NCBI GenBank assembly: GCA_051004815.1
Contig: JBPCJY010000262.1
Location: forward strand, 1 to 43,587
DNA: 43,587 nt
DNA from: JBBQXY01 sp051004815
Lineage (GTDB): Bacteria > Chloroflexota > Ktedonobacteria > Ktedonobacterales > Ktedonobacteraceae
Direction of reading: 5' to 3'
Shown: piece after piece, positions 35,834 to 43,144 of the stretch
Layout: each line of letters opens with the position of its first letter
Numbering within the stretch: the first letter of the stretch is position 1
Program-made: the position numbers and the translations under genes
The notes under the pieces: generated by a model
What the model was told of the DNA's origin: nothing
Seen by the model: only the letters and a program-made list of their open reading frames with translations
Database searches by the model: none

Positions 35834-36213
35834 CTAACAACTCGCTCCCGAACACGTTGATACGCAGGCGGAGCAACCCACATAGGTTGGACAAGCGTTA
35901 TTAATGGGACATCCCCCTTTGTAGTAGTATTGTGTAACTTTGAGATGACTTGGAACACAATTGGAATCATTACCACAACTTTTGCAGCAATAGGTTCCGT
36001 AAGCTGGACAGCCAATCGGACAGTCGGTGGTGGGGTTTCCCTTGGCGGCAGAAGTCGGCTTGTCCGCCGCGAAAACACTAGCTGGATTCGTCAGACCAAG
36101 CCCAAGACCAACAAGCGAAGCTCCAGCTGCAACCTGCCCATCCAATTGAAGAAACTGCGTCGTGAATGTGTTAGCTCACCTTTCGGCTCTCTGTTTTCAG
36201 GCATGTTTTCCAT
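35834..36213 (-). pseudogene. Tat-targeted 12-cysteine small secreted protein, frameshifted
   Basis: ATG 36213 has AAGGA 9 nt upstream and opens MENMPENREPKGELTHSRRS, with the twin-arginine motif SRRSFFNW. Near 36133-36143 the reading frame breaks. One extra G in the GGG run (36137-36139) would join it to GQVAAGASLVGLGLGLTNPA and the signal-cleavage site VFA|ADK. The mature part is 77 residues with 12 Cys, no Trp, and pairs such as CPIGC, CCKSC and GCSAC. It resembles the Tat-exported, disulfide-rich methylamine dehydrogenase light chain in style, but lacks the Trp residues needed for TTQ. The open frame alone starts at TTG 36145. A real frameshift, programmed shift or sequence error are all possible. 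Confidence 0.65.
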
Positions 36214-36284
36214 GGGTAATTCCTTCTTTCCTTCAGTACCCTTTTTACGTCAAGCACTACAAGACTGTTGCAATGAAGGGCGCA

Positions 36285-36851
36285 CTAATGAGAAATGTGT
36301 ACAGGCGCAAAAGCCGCTACCAGCAAACGTTGAAGTCCGTCACTATCGTTGACCACTCCCTTTGCGCGAATGGTTCCTCTTTCATCGAGGACAAAGACAA
36401 ATGGAACCCCTCGAATGTGATAGAGGTCCGCGTCAAAATCTGGCGAAGGAGTGAGAAGCGGCAGATGGGCATCATGCTCACTGGCATACGCCCGATTCAG
36501 CAGATGATCTCCACTCCCGATAAGCAGGACGGTCTCAGCAGGCTTCGTTTGCAAGAACGTATTAAGGGTCTGGATAGCACCTGCACACGAGGAGCATCCG
36601 GGCAAAACAAAGGTAAGGATACGCTTCTTGCCCGCAAAGTCATCTAGTCGGACCACATTGCCTTCATCGTCTGTGGTGGCAAACGATGGTGCATGAACAC
36701 CTATATCAAGTCCCTACTCTTCCGATGAAGCTTCCCGCTGCGGTGCAGAGAGCGTCCCTTGCTGCCGTAATGTGCCGAGGGCACGTAACAGCAACACGAG
36801 CAGAACTGTTTCAAAGAGCACCAAAGCCCAGAGGGCGAGAATGCTCACCAT
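36285..36851 (-). pseudogene. MauD-like thioredoxin with in-frame TAG
   Basis: From ATG 36851 (or ATC 36866, which has AGGAGG 8 nt upstream) one frame encodes a membrane anchor (VSILALWALVLFETVLLVLL), a linker ending in EASSEE, then TAG at 36716-36714. It continues in the same frame with GLDIGVHAPSFATTDDEG and the thioredoxin fold, active site PGCSSCAG, and RGVPFVFVLDERGTIRA to the stop at 36285. The anchor-linker-redoxin layout and about 188 codons match MauD, which supports disulfide formation in exported MauA. The TAG may be a CAG mutation, readthrough or error. If translation restarted at GTG 36656, the domain would lose its first strand. Confidence 0.7.
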
Positions 36852-36917
36852 CCACGGTGTTGGGATGATAGAAGCCTCCTTTCAACACATTCCCTTGTTT
36901 TCCTCGTTCCCAAGGTG

Positions 36918-37505
36918 TCAAGGACGAAATAACACTTTCGCAGAACTGAGCAATACAAGGACGGCTAACACGACCCCAACTAAGGAGACAACAGGAAGAA
37001 TGGTACTCAAGAAGAGACTCGACAGAAGCGACGGGCGATGCACGAACACGTCAAGGGTCATGCGATCAGGAGGAGTGAGTAGCAACACCAGGAGACCAGC
37101 GATGAAGAACGCATTTCGACCAAGAAGCCACCAGGAAATGCGATGGCTCCCAAGAACTCCTGCACAATGACAGGAAAGGTCAGTACGACCACGTCGCAGG
37201 TTGATGAGGATAGCACCACTAAAGAGGACGAATAAGCTGAGAGCCACAAAGAGAGATGGAATGAGCCACATACCTGTGATAAGGCCAAGTCCTGCACTTA
37301 GTTCGGCGAGCGGGATAGCGAACGCGAAGAGTGCTGAGCCAGCAAACCTCCCATCCAGTGCCGATGGCAGAATGTAATACTCCTGGATGGCCTGACGAAA
37401 GCGACGTGGATGCATGAGCTTGCTCACGCCTACACTGAGCAAAACAACTCCCACTAAGATACGGATACCTAACCGCATGGAAGGGATGTCCAAGGGGAAA
37501 GCCAT
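36918..37505 (-). CDS. MauE/DoxX-like membrane protein
   Basis: 195 aa, about four transmembrane helices. GIRILVGVVLLSVGVSKLMH with HPRRFRQAIQEYYILP and IPLAELSAGLGLITGMW fits the MauE branch of the DoxX superfamily. DLSCHCAGVLG carries two Cys in a loop, fitting a role in passing electrons to or from the MauD partner. MauE is required for light-chain disulfide folding in methylotrophs; the target here would be the Cys-rich protein. ATG 37505 has AGGAG 8 nt upstream; a second ATG at 37478 is less likely. Confidence 0.82.
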   Translation of the reverse strand: MAFPLDIPSMRLGIRILVGVVLLSVGVSKLMHPRRFRQAIQEYYILPSALDGRFAGSALFAFAIPLAELSAGLGLITGMWLIPSLFVALSLFVLFSGAILINLRRGRTDLSCHCAGVLGSHRISWWLLGRNAFFIAGLLVLLLTPPDRMTLDVFVHRPSLLSSLFLSTILPVVSLVGVVLAVLVLLSSAKVLFRP

Positions 37506-37605
37506 AGGTGACACTCCTACTATTGAACATGTGACACCTCTTCGCGAGCTTCGTCTGTACCAAGAGGAATCAGACTTCTGCACGTATAAAAGGTAATCCG
37601 TGAAG

Positions 37606-37634
37606 AGTATAGCCTCTATTCAATAAGAAGTCAA
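37606..37634 (-). promoter_or_regulatory. Promoter of the MauE-MauD-Cys-rich operon
   Basis: On the minus strand TTGACT (37634-37629) and TATACT (37611-37606) are separated by exactly 17 nt, about 100 nt before the MauE-like start. This is close to consensus, suggesting a well expressed operon. Confidence 0.7.
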
Positions 37635-37751
37635 GTTTTGCTTTTTTTTTCATTTCCTTCTATATTTAGCGCATTTGTGCTGCTGTGTTATGGAGAAAGC
37701 AGAAAGAGGTCTGAGGCGTTGTTTTTCGGGTTACTACTCAAGGGCCAACCA

Positions 37752-39089
37752 TCACGACCCAAAGAGAAAGACCGTCCCGCCCATCATGCCATAGAGCATA
37801 ATGAGCAACAGACCCTCCAACCAAACAAGCTCCCCATCTTTGGTGATCTCGCTAAAGAGAAATGCCGCCAATCCCAATACCGCCAGTTCCACTATGCTAA
37901 AAACCAGATCGAGATGCTGTGGCATGAAAAGACTTACCAGCACGAGAATGGGAGCCATCAGCAGGGCAATCTGAATCGATGAACCAGCAGATGCCGCCAG
38001 CACCATCCCCATCCGCTTATCCAATGCCATCGAAATCGTATTGAAATATTCTGGTAGCCCACCGATCAAGGGTACGAAGATCAACCCCACAAAGGCCGGA
38101 TTCCAATGCAATACCTCCGTCACTGGCTCAATCGCACTCACCAAAATATCGGAGAGCCATGCAACTCCCGCCGTAGCCAGTGCGAGCAACACCACCCCCG
38201 CCCACAAACTGCTCCCTAAAAAAGGCACCGTTGGCTTCCCCGTTTCCTGCTTCCCGCTCTGCTTCTTCAGCACTTCCGCTTTCTCAGCATCCGCGCTCGT
38301 GAGCGCATGGGGCAGCGCAGCATCACCCTGTTTCACATTTTCATGTTGCAGGATAGCATCGAGCGTCCCATCTATCTGACGCAGCACACCGCTTTTACCT
38401 GCACGCGAACTTTGCGCAAGATGTTGTCGGTAGGCTAACAATCGCTCAATCGCCAATTCAGAACGCGCCCCCACTACCGGAGAGAAAGCCTCATCCTCGT
38501 CCTCATGACCCTTGTCACCCACATGAAAAATGCTGAACAAGATCGATGCAATATAACCCAATAACAGGACAACAGCAATAAAATCCGAGAGCGAAACCCC
38601 GCGCTCAACAATTTGCGTCTGGTGAACGTGCGATGCCAACAATTCAGCCACCGCCGGTAACACCAGCCCTCCAATACACAAAATAAGTAAAGAACCATAT
38701 TGGTTCGCGTGCCGCGTCTCAAATTTTAGCCGTCCATGCTTGATACTACCTACGCACACCGACACCCCCAGCACCAACAAAACATTACCAAGAATCGAAC
38801 CAATGATCGACGCCCTCACCACCCCTACCAACCCCTGACTCAACGCGAAAATACCAATAATCAGTTCCGGCGCATTGCCAAACGTCGCAAACAACAGTCC
38901 CCCTATACGCTCGCCCGTATGTTCCGCGATAACTTCTACCCCCTGCCCAATCAAAGCCGCCAACGGCAAAATTCCCAAAGCCGCCACCACAAAAACCAGC
39001 ACCGGCGGCATTTGCAGCAGAGCAAGCACAGGAGCCAACACCGCAAAAATCAGTAAAAAATAGAACCAGCGTGGCATAAGTCGTTTCAC
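37752..39089 (-). CDS. Ca2+/H+ antiporter, CAX family
   Basis: 445 aa with about 11 transmembrane helices. The first alpha repeat is GGLLFATFGNAPELIIGIFAL, a good CAX c-1 motif. The second repeat has GGLPEYFNTISMALDKRMG instead of the usual GNAAEH-type sequence, although the acidic residue is kept. A charged, cytoplasm-like loop separates the halves (about residues 200-290). It is likely to export Ca2+ or another divalent cation in exchange for protons. The ATG is at 39089, about 100 nt from a REP-like repeat pair. The 3' end faces the MauE-like operon promoter. Confidence 0.88.
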   Translation of the reverse strand: MKRLMPRWFYFLLIFAVLAPVLALLQMPPVLVFVVAALGILPLAALIGQGVEVIAEHTGERIGGLLFATFGNAPELIIGIFALSQGLVGVVRASIIGSILGNVLLVLGVSVCVGSIKHGRLKFETRHANQYGSLLILCIGGLVLPAVAELLASHVHQTQIVERGVSLSDFIAVVLLLGYIASILFSIFHVGDKGHEDEDEAFSPVVGARSELAIERLLAYRQHLAQSSRAGKSGVLRQIDGTLDAILQHENVKQGDAALPHALTSADAEKAEVLKKQSGKQETGKPTVPFLGSSLWAGVVLLALATAGVAWLSDILVSAIEPVTEVLHWNPAFVGLIFVPLIGGLPEYFNTISMALDKRMGMVLAASAGSSIQIALLMAPILVLVSLFMPQHLDLVFSIVELAVLGLAAFLFSEITKDGELVWLEGLLLIMLYGMMGGTVFLFGS

Positions 39090-39128
39090 CTTCTTTCAAA
39101 GAAAAAAACGTGTACATCAAGCAAAGAC

Positions 39129-39241
39129 GACCAGGGCGACCGCAAGGTTCGCCCCTACTATACACGCAGAGCGTGCATCATAGGTAGCACAGCACAGTAT
39201 AGTATAGTATAGTAGGGGCAACCCTGGCGGTCGCCCTGGTC
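39129..39241. repeat. REP-like inverted repeat pair (BIME-like)
   Basis: Arms 39129-39163 and 39207-39241 are inverted copies, 35 bases with 3 mismatches. Each arm contains GGGCGACC-type sequence that can fold on itself. The core CCAGGGCGACCGCA recurs, as CCAAGGCGACCGCA, at 2121 and 43429. The spacer has a GTATA tandem (about 39197-39214) and a small CACGC/GCGTG hairpin. Confidence 0.75.
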
Positions 39242-39342
39242 ATCATTCACAAGCCCTGGTACATCAAGTCAGTTACTATGAAGCTTATATTCTATACTGT
39301 ATAATGGATTTACACATCAGTATAACTAAGGAGAACCCATCA

Positions 39343-39954
39343 ATGTCAGATCATCAAATCAATCTCAGCGAGCCAACCCCTACCCTTGCAACCCACGGCA
39401 ACAACGTAAACCACCAGCATAACGGCCATGCAATCACAAATCCCGTCATCGCCATCTCCAGTCGCTTTCTCGATCAAGGCGACTCCTTTATTTACGCCAT
39501 CGTCGGCATATGCTTCTTCATCGGAGCCATTTTCACGCTTGGCTATAGCTTCTGGGACTTCGGTAGCACCATCTCACAAATTGATTTTAGTAAATTGCTC
39601 ATCCCTTTGCCCGGTTCCGTTACTCATCCAGTCGAATTGGCCACGCCACAATCAGTCGTCGCGAACGCCATCATTAAGCTGGTCTCCGATCTTCTGCTCG
39701 TCCTCATCATCATGGAAGTTCTAGGTACCGTTATTCACTATCTCAAAGCCCATGCCACCTCCCTCCGCCCATTCCTCTTTATCGGCATCGTCTCCGCCAC
39801 ACGCGGCATCCTCTCGATTGGTGCTCGCCTTTCCGTCAAAGAGGTCACTGGCCCAGCCTTCTACAACGCCATGATCGAACTGGCAGTCAGCGGCGGCGTC
39901 ATCCTCGCCCTCGGCATCACCCTCAAGCTCCTGGGAAAACTCGTCGAAGATTAA
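39343..39954 (+). CDS. PsiE family membrane protein
   Basis: 203 aa. A His/Asn-rich hydrophilic N-terminus (about 45 residues) is followed by four predicted transmembrane helices. SDLLLVLIIMEVLGTVIHYL and FLFIGIVSATRGIL match the phosphate-starvation-inducible PsiE family. Function is unknown in the family; the E. coli gene is regulated by phosphate and cAMP. ATG 39343 has AAGGAG 9 nt upstream and is preferred over 39304. A 23-bp hairpin follows the stop. No pho box was recognised. Confidence 0.82.
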   Translation: MSDHQINLSEPTPTLATHGNNVNHQHNGHAITNPVIAISSRFLDQGDSFIYAIVGICFFIGAIFTLGYSFWDFGSTISQIDFSKLLIPLPGSVTHPVELATPQSVVANAIIKLVSDLLLVLIIMEVLGTVIHYLKAHATSLRPFLFIGIVSATRGILSIGARLSVKEVTGPAFYNAMIELAVSGGVILALGITLKLLGKLVED

Positions 39955-39980
39955 CCCGCACACGCCCTCTTTCATTGCCA

Positions 39981-40033
39981 GTTGTTTTCTGATAGAGTAT
40001 CACCAATGATGTGATATTCTATCAGAAAACAAC
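39981..40033. terminator. 23-bp hairpin between PsiE-like and the next gene
   Basis: Arms 39981-40003 and 40011-40033 pair with one mismatch and a 7-nt loop. It ends about 20 nt before the GTG start of the following gene. Confidence 0.7.
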
Positions 40034-40052
40034 TAGCAGAGGCACAATTTCA

Positions 40053-40943
40053 GTGAAAAGAACATACGTATCCAAATTACACATCAATGGCACCTACTAT
40101 CTCATCGGAGCAGTTCTCCTACTCCTCGGCGTACCCCTCTACCAATTACTGATCCTTATCCCCCAGGGATACAGTGACGCCATCGCCTCCACCGACAAAG
40201 GACTCTTTACCTCTTACTTATCCTGGCTCGGCAACCACCCCGTACAGTTCCTGGGCTACCGCGTCATACTGCTACTCGCCTTCGCCATCCTCATCACACT
40301 CCCATTTACCCTCTTCCGCATCATTATTGCCCAGGAACTCCTGGGACGCGAGGAGGAAGATCACATCAAGTCAAGCGAAAACACAGTTCATGAGGAAACT
40401 CCGCTTGAGGCAGAGTCAGCAGAGTCAAGCGATAACATAGATCATGAGGAAACCGAACTCTCACCTCCGGAAGATGGCATGCCAGACGACGCGTGGCGCG
40501 GGAAAGGCTTCGCTGTGCTAGCTGCGTGGTCGGGCTTCCTGGGCATTCTCTTTTATGTCCTCGGCACCTTCGCCAGCAGCATCTACCTCGCCATCACCAT
40601 CAATGGCTTCACTATCCATAGCACAACACCGAGCAATTTTTCCGCTCTTTCCAGTACGTTTACCATCATTGCGAATACGGTCGGTGGTGGACTACTGGCC
40701 CTGGCATGCTTATTCTTCGGAGCCATTATCGCCAGAAGTGGTCGCAATCTCTGGCCCGGCATGTGGGTTGCCTTCGGCTATGTCGCCGTCGCCACAGGCG
40801 CACTCCTCAGTGGAAGTGCGGTAGGCGTCGTGAGTACCCCTGTCGAGGGTCAGGCTGCACTCACAACACCAGCTATTCTGCTTTTCGCGCTCTGGGTCCT
40901 CTGGTTCGCTATCATGCTCCTGCGCTTAAAGCCTGAGCTATAA
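40053..40943 (+). CDS. Hypothetical polytopic membrane protein
   Basis: 296 aa with about five or six hydrophobic helices. Two precede an acidic, low-complexity loop (residues about 100-145), and the rest follow it. The loop contains an in-frame 54-base duplication. No family was recognised. GTG 40053 is the likely start (AGAGG 10 nt upstream), because any longer frame would run through the preceding hairpin. Its stop abuts the stop of the aldo/keto reductase gene on the other strand with no gap. Confidence 0.6.
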   Translation: MKRTYVSKLHINGTYYLIGAVLLLLGVPLYQLLILIPQGYSDAIASTDKGLFTSYLSWLGNHPVQFLGYRVILLLAFAILITLPFTLFRIIIAQELLGREEEDHIKSSENTVHEETPLEAESAESSDNIDHEETELSPPEDGMPDDAWRGKGFAVLAAWSGFLGILFYVLGTFASSIYLAITINGFTIHSTTPSNFSALSSTFTIIANTVGGGLLALACLFFGAIIARSGRNLWPGMWVAFGYVAVATGALLSGSAVGVVSTPVEGQAALTTPAILLFALWVLWFAIMLLRLKPEL

Positions 40944-41894
40944 CTAAAAGTGGGCAGCCTGGCTAATCTGATCGTGCTCTTCTTGCGTCAAGCTCCAACC
41001 GATAGCACCCGCATTCTCCTGCGCCTGACGCAAATTTTTGGCACCCGGTATGGGTACGATGCACGAGTCCTTCGTCAAAAGCCAGTTCAGCGCAACCTGC
41101 GCCAGCGTCTTGCCGTGCGCATGCGCAATCGGCTCCATCACTTGAAAAAGAGGCTCGATTTTGCGACGACGTGCCGCGCCAAAAGCAGGCATGAAGCGAC
41201 GCGGACCAACCAGCGACTCAGCATTTGCCATGCGGTATTTCCCCGTCAGCAAACCTTGCTCCATGGGACTATAGGCAATCAGCGTCACATTCAGTTCGCG
41301 GCAGGCATCCAGCACACCGTTCTCCTCTGGCTTACGCTGCAAGAGACTATAATGCACCTGGTTTGATGCCAACGGTATATCATGCCGTGCCAGTCGCGCA
41401 TGCGCTTTACGCATATGGGCCGCGCTATAATTGCTCACACCCACCGCACGCACTTTGCCCGCCCGTACAGCTTGCGCGAGCGCATCCATCAAGTCATTCG
41501 TCTTGAGCAGCGTAAAGGGCCAATGAATCTGGTAGAGGTCGATGGTCGCTACGTTTAAACGTTCTAAGCTCGCATCCAACGCCGTCAACAACGTATGTGC
41601 TGACAGGCGCGTCGGCAGCGGCGCGAATTTGCTGGCAATGATGATGGGACGCCCATCCTTCACCCGGCATGCACCAAGAATACGTTCTGACTCCCCGTTA
41701 CCATACATCTCCGCTGTATCGAAAAAGTTTAGGCCCACATCCAAACACGCCCGATAGGCTTGATACACATCGTCCTGCGTATAAGCAGAGCCATACCCCC
41801 AAAAACCTTTATCACCCCAGCTCCATACTCCGATACCTAATGGAGGAACAACGATCTCGCTTGCACCCAGGTGCCGTTGATCAACTTGTAACAT
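40944..41894 (-). CDS. Aldo/keto reductase
   Basis: 316 aa, TIM-barrel AKR fold. The catalytic tetrad is visible: Asp in FFDTAEMYG, Tyr in the same segment, Lys in IIIASKFAP, and His in YQIHWPF. The NADP(H) end motif is CIVPIPGAKNLRQAQENAGA. Family members reduce aldehydes, ketones or sugars; the substrate is not predictable. ATG 41894 has AAAGGA 6 nt upstream. The preceding TPR gene ends with a strong hairpin, so this gene probably has its own promoter. Confidence 0.93.
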   Translation of the reverse strand: MLQVDQRHLGASEIVVPPLGIGVWSWGDKGFWGYGSAYTQDDVYQAYRACLDVGLNFFDTAEMYGNGESERILGACRVKDGRPIIIASKFAPLPTRLSAHTLLTALDASLERLNVATIDLYQIHWPFTLLKTNDLMDALAQAVRAGKVRAVGVSNYSAAHMRKAHARLARHDIPLASNQVHYSLLQRKPEENGVLDACRELNVTLIAYSPMEQGLLTGKYRMANAESLVGPRRFMPAFGAARRRKIEPLFQVMEPIAHAHGKTLAQVALNWLLTKDSCIVPIPGAKNLRQAQENAGAIGWSLTQEEHDQISQAAHF

Positions 41895-41921
41895 CAAAAA
41901 TCCTTTGTCTTTTCATGCAAT

Positions 41922-41985
41922 AAAAAATGCTATAGTATGTAGCAACACACCAAATTCTGTGTTGCTACATACTATAGCATTTTTT
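41922..41985 (-). terminator. 28-bp intrinsic terminator of the TPR gene
   Basis: Arms 41922-41949 and 41958-41985 are exact complements with an 8-nt loop. On the minus strand the hairpin ends in TTTTTT, as expected for Rho-independent termination after the TPR stop at 41999. Confidence 0.85.
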
Positions 41986-41998
41986 ACTACACTCAATT

Positions 41999-43144
41999 CT
42001 ACATTAGACCATTTGTAGCCGCGAGAGCCACATACCCTGACTTCCAATAACGAATCGCGTCCTGGTCCTTCCCAAGTTCTTCTAAGGTCCGCGCCAGGTA
42101 TCCATAAAGCTCAGCAATTTCAGTATAAGCCTGCGTCAGCGTAAGACGCTCTTCCGCCTGCTCAAACCACTTGATCGCATCCTCTAAGAGTCGCTCTTTC
42201 CTTCCATTCTCAGCTTGCTCAGCCTCAGCACATTTCACCTTCCCGGACAGCATATAAACAAGCCCAAAGAGCAGATTATCCTTTTCCTTCCCCTCTCGCA
42301 CATACTCCAACGCCATTTGACAATAATCATCCGCCTCGTCAAAACGTTTTTCGGCCACACGTACTTCGGCTAGTCCAGAACAATTCAGTACATACATCTT
42401 GGCACTGCCACTCTTACGTCCCATTGCCAGAGCAAACGTATAATGATCCGTTGCCGCCCGATAATCCCCCAGCAACAACGCAATTTTCCCTAGCAAGTTG
42501 CGCGTCACCACCACCATCAGCTGACTATAGTCACTCGTACTCCGTTGAAAGAACTTCAACGCCTCCTGCGCTGCTAAGCGAGCATCCACCTGATTGCCCA
42601 TACGTCGGTACAGATACGCCAGACCATAGTAAATATTCCCGCGCTCTTCATTATCTTCAAACGAGAAACTATGTTTGATCGCATCATTATAGCCCTGCAA
42701 CGCATCGGTATACAGGCCACGCATCACCTGTGCTGACGCCATCCCATAGCACGCTTTCACTAACTCACGCGGCAAGTGCAAATTCTTATCATTCAGTATC
42801 TTCCGGCACCGCGCAAAATGCAGCACCGCATCATCCCAACGAGCAAGATTGGTCGCAGTTTCCCCTAATCGCAAGAGACAGTAGACCCGCTTCGTTCGAT
42901 TAAAGCTCACACTCCCATCTCCCTCCGCTTCGACAAAATGAGTGAGCGGTGTCAACACATTCAAAGCATCATCCCAACGTCTCGTGTTGGTGTAACACCA
43001 ACCAAGCAAATACGACTTTTCTTTCCGTTCTCCCTCACTTTCAGGTGATAGCGCATCGAGTGTCGTGAGCGCGGCTTCTGGGCGTCCTTCTTCGAGCCAT
43101 AAACGGGCTCGGGTCAGTAATCTTTGGGTTTCTTCTTGTGCCAT
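41999..43144 (-). CDS. Tetratricopeptide repeat protein
   Basis: 381 aa, helical throughout. About eight TPR-like helix pairs are visible, for example EEGRPEAALTTLDAL, NTRRWDDALNVLTPL, NLARWDDAVLHFARC, LYTDALQGYNDAI, DYRAATDHYTFALAM and EKRFDEADDYCQMAL. There is no signal peptide or fused domain. Such proteins act as adaptors; no partner can be named. GGAGG lies 10 nt upstream of the ATG. Confidence 0.88.
   Translation of the reverse strand: MAQEETQRLLTRARLWLEEGRPEAALTTLDALSPESEGERKEKSYLLGWCYTNTRRWDDALNVLTPLTHFVEAEGDGSVSFNRTKRVYCLLRLGETATNLARWDDAVLHFARCRKILNDKNLHLPRELVKACYGMASAQVMRGLYTDALQGYNDAIKHSFSFEDNEERGNIYYGLAYLYRRMGNQVDARLAAQEALKFFQRSTSDYSQLMVVVTRNLLGKIALLLGDYRAATDHYTFALAMGRKSGSAKMYVLNCSGLAEVRVAEKRFDEADDYCQMALEYVREGKEKDNLLFGLVYMLSGKVKCAEAEQAENGRKERLLEDAIKWFEQAEERLTLTQAYTEIAELYGYLARTLEELGKDQDAIRYWKSGYVALAATNGLM

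Noticed and set aside
35834..36213. Direct annotation as methylamine dehydrogenase light chain (mauA)
   Set aside because: The mature part has 12 Cys but no Trp, so TTQ cannot form, and it is much shorter than MauA; no mauB or mauG is nearby.
36714..36716. Pyrrolysine or other amber recoding
   Set aside because: No suppressor tRNA or Pyl gene in the window; a CAG-to-TAG change or sequence error is simpler.
39197..39214. CRISPR-like tandem repeats (GTATA units)
   Set aside because: Only a 5-base microsatellite, no spacers and no cas genes.
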